The notes under the pieces are model-generated. The model saw only the letters and a list, made by a program, of their open reading frames with translations, made no database searches and was not told the DNA's origin. A DNA stretch of 64,000 bases from assembly GCF_042242105.1 (NCBI RefSeq), contig NC_092019.1, positions 6,414,328 through 6,478,327 on the forward strand, read 5' to 3'. Both the position numbers and the translations under genes were made by a program. Below are positions 44,910-56,847 of this stretch, in pieces. This stretch comes from Pempheris klunzingeri (lineage: Eukaryota; Chordata; Actinopteri; Acropomatiformes; Pempheridae). Numbering within the stretch: the stretch's first letter is position 1; every line of letters starts with the position of its first letter.

Positions 44910-45573
44910 GGACATCATACATTGTGTGGAGGAAAAAAGTTAATCCTGTTATGTTTTAAAATGATACAACTTGAATTTTTAGTGTCCACAGAGTCTTATT
45001 AAGTTTTGTGTGATGATACAAGTGAAAACTCCTACCATTCAAAAAGTCTTGTTCTTCAGTCACACTTTAAAAATAACAACATATTTACAAAGATGAAAGA
45101 AATGTATGAGGGGGTTCACCTACACAACTGCCTCTATAATGAGACAAGCCTGTTCAACTCATGGAATTTAAAATGGTATCGTGCACAGATCAGGAGGTTA
45201 ACTGTGCTCCTCAGCGTCTGCTACGACGGGAGGGGGATGTTGACCTGAAAGAGAGGCGTGGACATAACATTAATACTGCACCAATGGCACCTACCCACTC
45301 AGACTATAAAATACAAACATGCACAAACAGCCCCCTGCAACCACACACACTGTACTGTACAACTAATTTTCTGCAGAGAAGCAAATCTACCCTGCAGTGC
45401 AGAGTAAGGCCTTTTAAGTCCCTTTAGTCTGGGTTTCACATTTCAGCTAGAACAGAGGTCTGGATTCTACTGAGGTAACAGGAGGAACTACTGAAACTTC
45501 ATGCGACTATTGTTAGGAATTCAGAAATGGTAATTTTGTATCTGATAGACAAAACCATCAAGTATTAAAACTT

Positions 45574-45579
45574 TTTATT
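45574..45579 (-). terminator. pnisr: Proximal pnisr polyadenylation signal
   Basis: AATAAA on the minus strand about 190 bases below the pnisr stop codon. Confidence 0.55.
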
Positions 45580-45770
45580 GAGTTGACCGTACACAGTTAA
45601 GCAGGTGAGTGAGTTGACAGTACATTTTCACAACATTCGGTCAACAGTTTTCATAATATTCCTGTTTAAAGTTATTTAAAATCTATTGATTAAAAAGGAC
45701 TCCAGAGAAATCACAATGAGACATACAATGAAAACATTCAGTAGGAAAAAAAAAGAGAAAAAAACGAATA

Positions 45771-48700
45771 CTACCTTGATCGCGACTTAGACTTGTGTTT
45801 GCGGCTTGCCTTCTTACCAGACTTGTGAGATTTTTCCGTCGACCTTGAGCGACTACGTTTGGATTTTTTAGATTTCTTTTCTTTGCTAACTTCAGGGGTA
45901 GGGGATCTACTTGAGTCAGAGTCTGAGCGCTTCTTGCTACCTTTGGCGGAGCCCTTCTTGCTGGCTTTGCTGTCCTGCCGAGAGTGCTTGTCACTCTGAG
46001 AGTCCGTGAATGAGTCACTCTCTTTCCTTTTCTTTGATTTACCGTTCTCTTCTGTAACTACAGAGCTTCCTTTTTCTTTATCCCTTTCTTTCTCTTTGGC
46101 CTTTGGCTTTTCTTTCTTTTTATCTGACTCTTTCTCCCTATCCTTATCCTTCTTTTTCTTGTCTTTCTCATGGCTGTGACTCCTTTCCCTCCTCCTCTCT
46201 CGGTCTTTGCTGGAGGCCCTCTGCTTGTATTTGCTGCTGCGACTATGACTGCCGTCTCTGCCATCCCGGCTCCTTTTCCTCTCCTTATCCCTTTCTTTCT
46301 CCTTTTCTCTGTCTCTGCTGCGACTGCGGCTGTCTCTGGCCCTGGCTCTGCCCCTGTCTCTCTCTCTGGATCTGGATCTACTCCTGCGGCTCCTGCGCTC
46401 CCTGGAGTCGCTACGGTCTTTCTTGTGGCGACCTGATCTCTCTGCGCTGCTCCTCCTCCTGTCCCTGCCCTTGTCACTACGCTCACTGCGATGCCTGTGT
46501 GAACTGTGGCTGCGGCTGCGCTGGCGAGCCTTGTGGGAGGAGGACCGGCTACGCCTCCTCTTCCTTTGTGGGGAGGAGGATCGGGATGAACTGCGGGAAG
46601 ATGCTGAGGAGGAAGAGGAGGAGGACGAAGAACGGCGGCTGCTGTGGCTGGAGGAGGAGCGAGAGCTGCTGCTGTGACAGTCTGCAGGAGAATCGCTGCC
46701 ACCTCGCCCTGATCGCTCCTTCCCTCTGCCTGAGTGTTTGCTCTCACTACCCTCCTTCTCACTACGGGACCTACGCCTCTCTACCATGGGCTCCGCCTCC
46801 CTGTCTTTTACTTCCTGTTTGTGTGGGTTCTCTGGCTGGCCCTCATTATATTCCCCCTTTTCTCTGCTCAATCTCTCCTTCACCATCTCTTCTGTGGAAA
46901 CAAACAACAACGTTAAAAATGAGGTGCTGTACAAACTAGGAACACACTACACAAATTTCACACTAATTGGGGTTGTAATTTTCAATGATCAAGAGGAGAT
47001 CAAGTCAGAGCCAGTTTTGATCTTTTAACCTCTGATCAAGCTGTGAGAATTTGCATAGATTTAAATATATTTGCAATTTAATTCCAGACAACACCTTCCT
47101 TTGTTATTGGACTTTAACTCAAATGTGAAAGGAAGCAGAAAAACCTAATAAAGTCGGTTCTTTGAACACTTTAAGGCATTGGAGTCAAGCAGTGTCGTGT
47201 ATTCAAAGTCTAAATGAGCAAAAACACATCATGTCTTACCGCGTGCAAGCAGAGCCTCTTGTGCTTGTTTCTCTTGGAGCTGGAGCATCTCCCGCTCTTT
47301 GCGGCGGAAGGCGTCCTGCTTCTCCCGGATACGATGCCGCAACTCCTCCTCATCTGTGTCGGAAGACTCAGACCCACGCACGCTGCGATCGTCCTCATCC
47401 TCACTCTCATCTGAACCATAGTCACCAAGCCCACCTGCCACAACAGAGCCCCCAGGAGGTTGAGTGTTGGAAAGCATTAAGATTCATTCTCACAATCAGG
47501 TTTCACTATTGAAAGCCCTCAATCCCAACCCATGGTCCCAGTGGAAGGCACTTAATCCTGCATAACCTTATATTTCACACTCATGTACCCCCTAAAAAAA
47601 ACTAAAACAGAGAGCCCTAATAGAACTAAACTAATAGAATTACTTTGTATTCAAGAGCATGCTGTTCATCAAATTACAGAACTAAACCCAAACTAGTCAC
47701 TGAGATGCTTCTTTTTAAATTAATTCATTCATTTGGGTGGAGAGTTTTTCAGACGTTCCTAACACCCCGCCATATATAAATAATTTCCTTCCCTCCCCCC
47801 GGTGACAGAAAAAGGGATACTCACTGAGACCAGTCAGAGAAGCCAGTGCACTTGACTGTGCCAGCTGTTTTGCAGGAGCTTTGATTCACATCAACAACAG
47901 GAACAACATGTTAAAACACATACTGCCATTTTCTCAAAGGCAAGAGAGTCGCTAGAGAGGGGAGTCACAGATAAAGCACTATTCACAAGAGCTGCCAGTG
48001 GTAACAAGAGGAAAAAAAACAAAAAGAAAAAAAATGGAGAAAAGAGAGAGGGTTAACAAACAAATTCTGCCATACAATCCAAGTCAAACAGACGCACAGG
48101 AGGGAAAGAACCAATCTGTACTAATGCACAGTCACTTCAAGGTAGTCACTTGTATTGGTTTGTATTGGTGGATGCTGGTCAGAGTCAGTGCTGAGACTTT
48201 ATTCAGGTCATATCTACAGTCTTTCAGCAGGACCTTCAATTCCATGTACCAGAAACATGGCTCTGCTCTCTTCTGATGCATTAGCAGAGAATGGTTGAAA
48301 ATGTATATCAGACATACTCCCATGTTTGCAACTCAATCGCCCTAGCTTACAGGGCATAATTGAGTTTAATTGAAGGAGATCATTATGCACATTATGGATT
48401 CTCTTCAGATTTAAACATAATGTCTTGGTAACAAGCACAGATGATGCATAAACTGGAGAAGATAAGAACAGACCTCGAGTGGCTTTCCGGTGAGCGTCTT
48501 TGGCCACATGCGAGATCTCCTCATTAGTGACCTCAAGAAGGATCTCTGTCAGAAGTGTTTTTGTGATGATCATCTAAAGACGGGAAAAAAACTTATTGTT
48601 GGACATATTTCAAATAAATAGTCACATTAACAGCAGAAGGAATAATCTGAAGAGTCAAACTGACCAACTGGAATTCCTTTTCCTCCTCGGTCATTTCAGG

Positions 48701-51218
48701 TTCACTGTCCTCTGCAGGAGGGGATGGGCTTCGGCCAGAAAACTCTTTCTTTATGGAGGTCTTTTCTTCATCACCATTGTCATCATTCCCCTCATCATCA
48801 CTGTCCTGATGTAAACAAAACACAAAGACTAAAATTCAACCAACAAAAACAGCAATGTGTGCATCATTTGGAAAGGCAATCAATGCTACAGTGCTGAGGT
48901 CATGACCTTCGATGTACTGTCATCACTAACAAAGTGAAAACCATTTTGACTGTCAACCATTTTTCTTGTCAAGGCCAGAAATGGGCTGCTTACAAATTTA
49001 CTCCTGCGGGGCACGCGTGGCCCATCTCCCTCTTCGTCTGCATCATGCTCTTTGCCATCGTCTTTTGCCATTTTTGCACGCTCCTTCTCCATTCGTTCTC
49101 GCTCTAGCTTCTTCTGCTTCTCTCTGTCCATCTTTTCAAGGCCCTCTCGGATCCATGCAGGTAGGGTGCGTCTTTTTACAGCATCTGAAGGTGAAATCCA
49201 AGGTCAAAATGAATTTTCCAAATACTGCCAGGCCATAAGATGCACAAACTCATGCAAATCCTTGCATTCTTGTTTACGACAACTTTTAAAATGACCCAAC
49301 AGTTTCCTGAGCTGAACTGAGATTTGTGCCATTATACAGTGTTCCATCTATTTTCATTATCGGTTAATCTGCTCACAATTTTCTTGATTACTCATTTGGT
49401 TTAACAGAGTATCAGTTCCCCAAAGCTTGAGCTGTAATTGCTTGTTCGAAATATCCCGAAACAAAGATATTCCGAAAAACAGTAAATCATCACAGCTAAA
49501 AAGCTGACTGGGATGGTAACTGATACATAAATGCAAAAAAACCAAATGGGACTTAATAATAAAAACAGTTCTTATAAAGCACTTTTTATTTGGTCTGGTT
49601 GCAAGTCAGTTTATCTAATAGTCAACACAAAACACTTACCTAGCGTTGCTGGGGCCTCCTGTTTAACAGGGAGCTGGATAGGGGATCTGGGCCTGTCTCT
49701 GAACCCGGGTGGTCTGGTATCTCGTCTGTTCTGAGGAGGACCTTGCCAGTATGGTGAGTGGAAGCCAGTGGGTGCTGGGGCGAAGGACGAGGCAGCGCCA
49801 TGCTGTAAAGACACGGCACAAACTGAAAATTAAAGGCAGCTCAAAGTACAGAAGGTCCTCTCTTAGTTCCCATCATGTGGCATTTCCTGAGCGTGGGGTT
49901 GTTGTCGTCTTGCCCCTGATTAGGTTAGCAAACATTCATCCATCACTCCTGACTGTGCTAGAAAGTATGCTCGTTTTTAAATAGGAAAAAAAAGTCAGCT
50001 AGTAAAGAAATACCAAACCATGCTGGATCCTCAACAAGCCAACACTTTCCTCTGCACCGCATCAAGAAAGCAATGACTGATACACCTAGATGCTGGGACC
50101 CGGCACAGTTTCTATGGATTGCTCCTTCTTGTGTTACTTGGTTGCCACACTAAAACCCAAACGCTTCAACAGTTTCTACTGTAGCATCTGCATACCTGAT
50201 AATCAAACTGGTTCATGGCCATGGGGGCCATGGCGTAGCTGTCGGGCTGTGCCCCATACCCATGGCTGTTCTGGGGGTAAACCCCGTGGTGGGCTTCAGA
50301 GTTGAACTCCACACTGTCCTGGCTGTTGCTGTCCTCACTGGGGTTCACCACATCCATTGGTCCTGATCCTGGAGGGATCCAGGCCTGCTCAGGGGGTGGA
50401 GGAGGAGGGGGCTGGCCGTGCATTCCCCATTCTGTCAATGACAACATAATTAATCAACAAAACCCAAGGCGATATGATCATCTAGGTCTAACCAACAAAA
50501 GGAATTTCTACTATTTCTTCCTCTCAACATTTGTTCAAGAGGCACTTGGTGTCCACCAGTTACAGTTCATGACAGCATGCACAAGATCACAAAATTGTGT
50601 CGTATCTCGAAACAATTCTCTCAGTCTGATAAAAGACAGCAAATCAATACAGAATGCACCAACTTCTTCAAGCACCATTTACAGTAATGAAAAAAAAGAA
50701 TGGTGGAGAAAAAAAACAAATACATTGAGAAACGTGCTATGGGTCGTGGGTTAAACTTGTACCTGGCTGCCACATTCTGCCAAATGCTGGGTCACCCTGG
50801 AAGGTGCCATGGTTGCCCTGTGCGACAGTGTCAAGGCCTGGGATGTCCTGCCCATTGGGCTGAATGTTCTGCTGCTCTGCTCCTGTCGACTCCTTCTGGG
50901 CTATCCATGCCTGAGCCAGGGCGGCCCAGTCCACTTGACCTTCACATAGCCCGGAAAAAAACACCCACATATTTAATAAAAACTCCTTCGTACAGAAAGT
51001 ATTGCAGCTCTGACAAATCTCTAGTTAACAAGGTTGTTTGGGTGGTGGGAAGATGTGCAAAGCAACCCTGCAAATGCACATTACTTTTAGGGGGAAATGC
51101 TTTAATGGTGCATGTGCATCACTCACTAACCTGGATCTTGCTGGTGCTGGAAAGACTGCATCCACTGCTGCTGGCTCAGAGGCCACTGCGGCCAGGGCTG
51201 TCCTCCCTGGTCCCACAT
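45771..51218 (-). CDS. pnisr: PNISR, PNN-interacting serine/arginine-rich protein (complete, eleven coding exons)
   Basis: Coding exons: 51218-51131, 50939-50763, 50431-50196, 49802-49640, 49184-48994, 48805-48665, 48573-48474, 47878-47825, 47434-47240 and 46891-45771, with the start in the first. That is ten coding exons by my count, plus a probable non-coding first exon; phases close to 821 codons (human about 805). The N-terminus MWDQGGQPWPQWPLSQQQ is the family's Trp/Gln-rich start. A Pro-rich region follows, then RRTLPAWIREGLEKMDREKQ with a Lys/Glu coiled coil, an acidic segment (DSDDEGNDDNGDEE), EMTEEEKEFQL and AKDAHRKAT. The last exon encodes a long Ser/Arg, then Lys/Glu-rich RS domain ending KSGKKASRKHKSKSRSR. 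PNISR binds pinin and locates to nuclear speckles. Long antisense and shifted frames here come from RS-codon bias. Confidence 0.96.
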
Positions 51219-51239
51219 CTCTCTCGCCTGGATTCAAAC

Positions 51240-51950
51240 CTGAAATATCCAGGCCGGCTACATTTAGAATTTCATTTGCATCATCGGTGGCTGTTTTGCT
51301 GACATGACAGGAGCTGCTGCAGTTTGTGTGCAATGACGTTACTCTCTAGTCTCGTCTAATGGTCAGAAAGGAGCGAGCGTTATCTTCGATTTCAGTGCTA
51401 ACGTTACCTCAGGCTGACCGGCTAGCTGCTGGTTAGCAACTCCAGTTAGCCGGAAACCAAAACCGGTTTATAATAGAAAGAAACGCTGAACAGTACAGAG
51501 CCTCGGCCCATTAGTGACGCGTGATGTTGATATAAAAATGGGACCGGGGAAATACCAATCTCTAGCTAAAGCTACCTCCGGTCATGCGTTTGTGAGGTCA
51601 GGAAGCTCACCCAGGCTAACGCTAGCTAGCTAGCATTAGCTAGCTGAGCTAAAGATGAAAGCTAACAGATAGCAGCGCCAGTATCTTACCGGAAGAGCAC
51701 AGGTGGCTTTACATTTAGATTAAATTCCGTACAAATGGGAAAGTGTGAGAGAGACTAACATCAGCGTTGTGCTTTGAGTAACATATTCCCCACCTTTTCC
51801 ACACCGCTTCTCTCCACCGCTGCGGTTCCAAATCAAAATGGCTGTAAGAGTGAACCACTGAGAGGAAGTGTGAGCCCAGGCTGCCTTCACGGGCTGCCGG
51901 AAATATCTCACTTCTGAGAGAGGTGCAGAGGTTCTCCAACTAGAGAGCCT
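51240..51950 (-). promoter_or_regulatory. pnisr: pnisr first intron, non-coding exon 1 and promoter area
   Basis: The ATG exon appears to begin at 51,239 after a TTTCAG acceptor. A TTCCG/GTAAGA donor ends at 51,690, so a non-coding exon probably runs up from there. The intron between holds a striking cluster of GCTAGC/TTAGC words (about 51,595-51,645). CAAAATGGCTG at 51,834 is close to a YY1 core. Start-site position is not resolved. Confidence 0.45.
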
Positions 51951-52139
51951 TTTAGTCTAAAATATATAAACCACCGACCTGTTTCAGACTAGGATCACTT
52001 ACTTTTGCTTGTTTTTTAAATGCTACATTTGTAGTTTCCATTTAAGCTACTCATATTTTTCTCATATGTGAATCTCTGACAATGTTAACAGTTTCACCTC
52101 ATCACACACAAACCTGTCAACAAAAGTTAATTTTTCTTC

Positions 52140-52207
52140 TAGACTATATATATAGTATATATATATACTATATAACTATAACCATAGTAACTATAACTAT
52201 ACTATAC
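52140..52207. repeat. AT-rich palindromic repeat
   Basis: Alternating TA steps broken by symmetrical ACTATA/TATAGT words, able to fold into hairpins. Followed by imperfect ACTATAACTATA units. Confidence 0.7.
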
Positions 52208-53069
52208 ATATGAATCACTCAGTTAATTTAATTTGACTAGTGTTGTTATCAATCAATTTACGCATCCTTTTCCTCTACAAAAAAGGTACATCTATTAGAT
52301 TTAGTTTATTTTCCCATTCTCGAAGCTAATCTTGGTTGATTTCGTGGTGAATTAATTAAAACATCAGTTACGTATTTGTCGGCAGATTCTTCACCAACGA
52401 CACCAACTTTATTTCTGTCTTCATTGTGAAGTGGGAACTTACGAGCAGCACTTAAAGGCAGCAATAAAAGAGGTTCAGATGCTGGTGAGACGAAAAAGCA
52501 CAAAGATGCCGAGCAATTATGATTAGAACAGAAAAAGTGTGTTAAATTCGCTTTAATTGCTGGAATTAAAGTCAATGATGAGAATGGTGTGTTCAATACA
52601 AGTTGCATGTCTGCTTATACCTCTTTGATCAATAAACAAACAACACAGACTAATAAAAGTAAACTTAATTAATCTATACCAGCCCTGATTTTGTGATCTA
52701 GTGTTATAGCGCCCTGATATATCAAACGTATTAAATGTATTACTGCTGCTACTTCTACTTAGAAAACAGATTTTGGCAACAGGTTCATAGATGTTCATCA
52801 TCTGATTACTAATAAATAGTAAGTAATTGTAAACAGTACTTTAAAGCATGTTGCAGTACTATTTTCAAACATTTACAGATGAGAGTTAAATCTCTGAATA
52901 TTATCTTCTTTCCTTCACCGGTGTTGTTTCACACATCCATATACTCATATGCAGATCTGCTGGCTCATCAGCTGTTTTTAGTCTCAGGAAAGATCCGAAA
53001 TAAAATAGCAGGTTAGTCTTATACATTGTATCTTGTATTTAATAATAAGATCTCTTCTATAATGTTTAG

Positions 53070-53180
53070 ATCACACTGGTGGCTGAACTGAAAAAAGAGC
53101 TCACATCTGAGGGGGCTTCTAAAGACATGATTAAGGTGCTGGTGGAGAGAAAACATGCACGGAGGGCAGAAAGTTACTGA
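53070..53180 (+). pseudogene. Exon-like fragment, unidentified
   Basis: After an ATGTTTAG acceptor the + strand reads ITLVAELKKELTSEGASKDM then IKVLVERKHARRAESY and a stop. The composition is strongly protein-like. It lies about 110 bases before the duplicated block at 53,290, in the same orientation, so both may derive from one decayed gene. I cannot name the family. Confidence 0.3.
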
Positions 53181-53289
53181 CACAAGCACACAGTCCTGCA
53201 CTACAGTCAGTAATGAGGAGGAGAGAAACAGCAAAGATGCAGCTTTTGTTTTTTTTGTTTGGAGGCTCTGGGAGATTGAATTACATGAC

Positions 53290-53510
53290 TTTGGTGAGGC
53301 TTTGGAGTTAACTGTTACATCACACTTGATTTATTCTGTAAATACATCAAATCTGCTCATCATATCTCACTTCTTGTGTCAGGTGTGAGAGGGGAGCACC
53401 AGCATGAAGATGGAGGATGTTGAGTTGGAAGCCAGAGGGCTGCTCAGTAGAGGTCACCAGAGGTCGTCCCTCCTTGGGTTCAGTGAGCCACATTTGACAC
53501 ACATTTATTT
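53290..53510 (+). repeat. Copy 2 of a two-copy exon-like block
   Basis: Matches the reverse complement of 2,590-2,800. Here the block has an insertion (TAGAGGTCACCAGAGG) after GGGCTGCTCAG and reads through in the ATGAAGATGGAGGATGTTG frame for about 43 codons. Without the acceptor-frame stop comparison, function cannot be judged. Confidence 0.55.
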
Positions 53511-56500
53511 ATCAGTTAAAGCACAGAGATTGTGACGTGGTGTTCTGAAATGTTTTTAAAAGCGACTTTGAGTGACTACGGCCTGCAGCCAGCAGCTCCC
53601 GTACAGCTTCTGTTTTCCTCCTCCAAACACAGCAACATGCCCTCCCAGCAGCTCGATCAAAATGGCTGTTGGAGCCACGAAAGCCTTTGAGGTCTGGGTC
53701 TCCACCGATCTGTCCCGTCAACGGCTTCCACCTGGTAACTCAGCCACTTAACCACTTAACCTACCATGTGTCTGCACTTCTGACAGCACATACCGGTAGA
53801 GGGCAGCATTCGTTGGTGTCTTTCCTGGTTATATTTCAATGGCAACGTTTAACACAGCAAAATGTTTTAAAGCCAAGAATGAAATCTACATTGCAGTCAG
53901 TGACAGTCCAGGAAAAAGACTCTGCCTACAATGTGAGACCAAGAGCCTGATGTCCAGTTGCTCTGCGGCTCTCGCTGGGTAGCACCATTTTCCTAAAACA
54001 TGTGTGAAACATATTTCATACATATTCTGTTTTAGGAGAGGGTTCTGTGCAGGTGTCGTCCAGTGCTGTCACGTGTCACGTTGGTGTTAATAAGCAGAGG
54101 TGATGTCTACGCACTGTGAGGAGCAGAGCCCGAGGCACGTGCAGCCTAAGTGTGCGGCTGTTTGCACGACGAAATGTGTTGACCGTGCTGTGTATTGAAG
54201 CAGGGCCTGTGTGGTGTCGACCTAGGTGAGACTGACAGTGACAAGGGCGTGCATGGTGAGAGCGGTAAAATTTAACCTCCACTGCTGGTAGACAGGTAGA
54301 TGGTAATGAGCGTTCCAGCATTAGTTTCTTACAACTGTCTCACACAGGGGGAGGGGCGTCTTTCATTAAGTGAGATTAAATCACATCTAATGGTTCAGCA
54401 GCATGTCCCCAAGCAAAAAGCCACCCCACACCCCCCACACCCCCCCCCTCCCCTCGCGCTTTAAAAATAGACAAATACATTTCAGAGGGGATTTGCTCTT
54501 TTTATTGGTGGCGGCTTGACAACCTGTTTTAATGTTCCGGCAGCATGACTCGGATGTCACAGCGTGTGGGAAGGAGAGGACGTCTAAGGCGATGTTTTTG
54601 GACGTTGCCCTTTTCCTGATTCCACACCCACCTCCTCTTCACCAGCTCGCGACATGTTCTGAAGCAGTGCTGCTTTGCACCCGTCAGGCCCGATCACCGG
54701 TGAGGATGGGTTGAGTATGGCACCATGGGATCCGCAGTGACAGCGGAGAGTGAACAACATCTCGCTCAGACTAAAAACAGGATGACATCAAGTCCAAAGC
54801 AGGAACAACAAAACCTTCTCTCTTGTGATCTCTCTTCTGCTAGTGCTGCAGCACAAGAGGGGCTAAACACACAAAGGGAAAGATGAGCCTCTTAGAATAT
54901 TCAGTTCATAAATTAGATTTATTTTGATATAATATGGAGTTATACTCATTCCAAATGTTCATGACTGAAATTAAAGAATTTTCTGGAAACAATTATAACT
55001 TGAGGAAAAACCCTGCACACCTGAAGCACCATGGTTTTGTATTGTTTCTAGTATGTACAATTACATATACCCTTTTGCCTTTTGCTTACAGTAGGTTTTA
55101 CTGTACATAAATATGTCGCACATATCGCTCTTTGCATTTGACTATGCATATGTTTTTTTCTTCTGACCATGCACAGGCTTTTTAAACCTGAAGCACAGGC
55201 ACTAAATCTTTCCGTGTTTCAAAAGAAAAATAATAAACCTCAAGATTCTGATGCATGTCTTCGACCCTTTCCCCTTCTACTGTTTTGGCAAATGTCCAAC
55301 AAGCAAATAAAATGTTTTCATCTAAAATGTTTTCATAGAAAAAGATGAACAGCTCATTTGACAAAGACATTTCAAGAATAGGCAATACATTCATTGGAAC
55401 ATTAACCCATGCACATTACAGCAAAGATACTTGTTTTTTTTGTTGTTTTTCTTTTTTAAATACAAATATTTTTTGCTCAACCTTGCCGATAGTATTAGGG
55501 ATTTAAGAATCAGTCTGTGAGAGCTCTGACTATTTGTTGAACATATCAATGGGTTTGTGTGCACGTCTACACAGTTACAGTAGAGCTGAAATACAATCAA
55601 GGCAGACAAGGTGCTTTGTTGGTTTGATAAGCATTGACCACATTTGTTTGTGCAACAACACTTGAGAACCAAACAATGACCTTGAGAGAACAAATGTTGA
55701 AGAAACTGTATGATAACTGGTTGTGAGTTTGGTTATGATTTTCTGCTCTGATTTGCAGTTGCAAAACTCGTCTTTGGCAAATGTAATTCACTGATAGTCT
55801 TACATTTATACATTCTGATGTAAAAAAAGAACAATCAATTCAAAGTAGGCTGTAAAATAAGTGTTGTGCTACTCCCTAAAGGTGCTATGTGTAGCAATTT
55901 AAACCAGTATGTCAATGTAAACCACTATAAGCTGTGACAGCACGGTTATTATTTTTATCATAAATAAATAGGGCAATTATTAGGTATTATTACTACTTGA
56001 GTTTCTCAAATGTGCAACCATATTTCTCATAGACTCTGTCACCAACGATATTGCTACTTGTCCTCATGCATCCTTTGTCTTTACTGAAAAGGACAAACAT
56101 GTCTGAATTCATTTTTCTCTTGGCTTTTCTTACCATCTACCGTCTGCCAGAAACAATCAAGTGCGCTTCTCAACAAATCTGAAAAGCCAAGGTTACGTTA
56201 ATTACACTATAGTACTATAGTACTAACTCAAATTTACCATGGCAATGGTTTACTGATGTGCTAGTGATACAAATAGCACCTTAATTTTACATTCTCCTGT
56301 CTCTCACTCACTCGTTACACTCATACATGTGTGTATTTGCATACACACACACAAAATTGACATCAGCTTGTCAGTGCTGGGCGCAGTTTAGCATGCGATC
56401 ATTCTGCTCATTTCCTGTTAGTTACTGTAGCAAACTCCATGCAGTTAATATCTCAGGCACATGGTCGTGACAGAGACAGACGATAAACTTAGAACAGCTC

Positions 56501-56847
56501 AGGTCCAGTAACTCTTTTCTCCCGGCCTCTATTTAAAGGGTAGGGTTTTTAAAACAGGAAACATGAATGAAAATCTGTCCAATATCAAAGCAGAAAATAA
56601 TAATAACATGTGATGTTATCTTTTAGATACCTAAGATGTTTAGACATGCCGATTTTAAGTGAGAATCTGTATACAAAAGACACAACGGCAATTCCTCTCA
56701 TGTAAGACAAGTGAGTGTGCGTGAAAACTTTCCCTTTTCTTCCCTCCACCCTACTCACAGATACAGTAAGAGGAGCAGCACAGGCATGTACCAAAAACAA
56801 TACAAAGCAAACCAGAGATCCAGGGAAAAATACTTTTGCTAGTCACA

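Larger units (their letters stand above)
51951..56847. other. pnisr-usp45 intergenic stretch
   Basis: Mostly AT-rich DNA with the second copy of the two-copy block (53,290-53,510), an exon-like fragment (53,070-53,180), an alternating TA palindrome (52,140-52,205) and a C run at 54,420-54,456. The lower-numbered usp45 3' untranslated region is probably here; AATAAA on the minus strand near 54,921 is one possible end. No gene is supported. Confidence 0.45.

Noticed and set aside
46058..46939. Long open frames overlapping the last pnisr exon: 278 codons on +, 234 codons on - in another frame
   Set aside because: Both come from the biased Ser/Arg codons of the RS domain; their products are Cys/Ser/Leu- or Ala/Thr/Arg-rich without domains, while the pnisr frame matches the family end to end.
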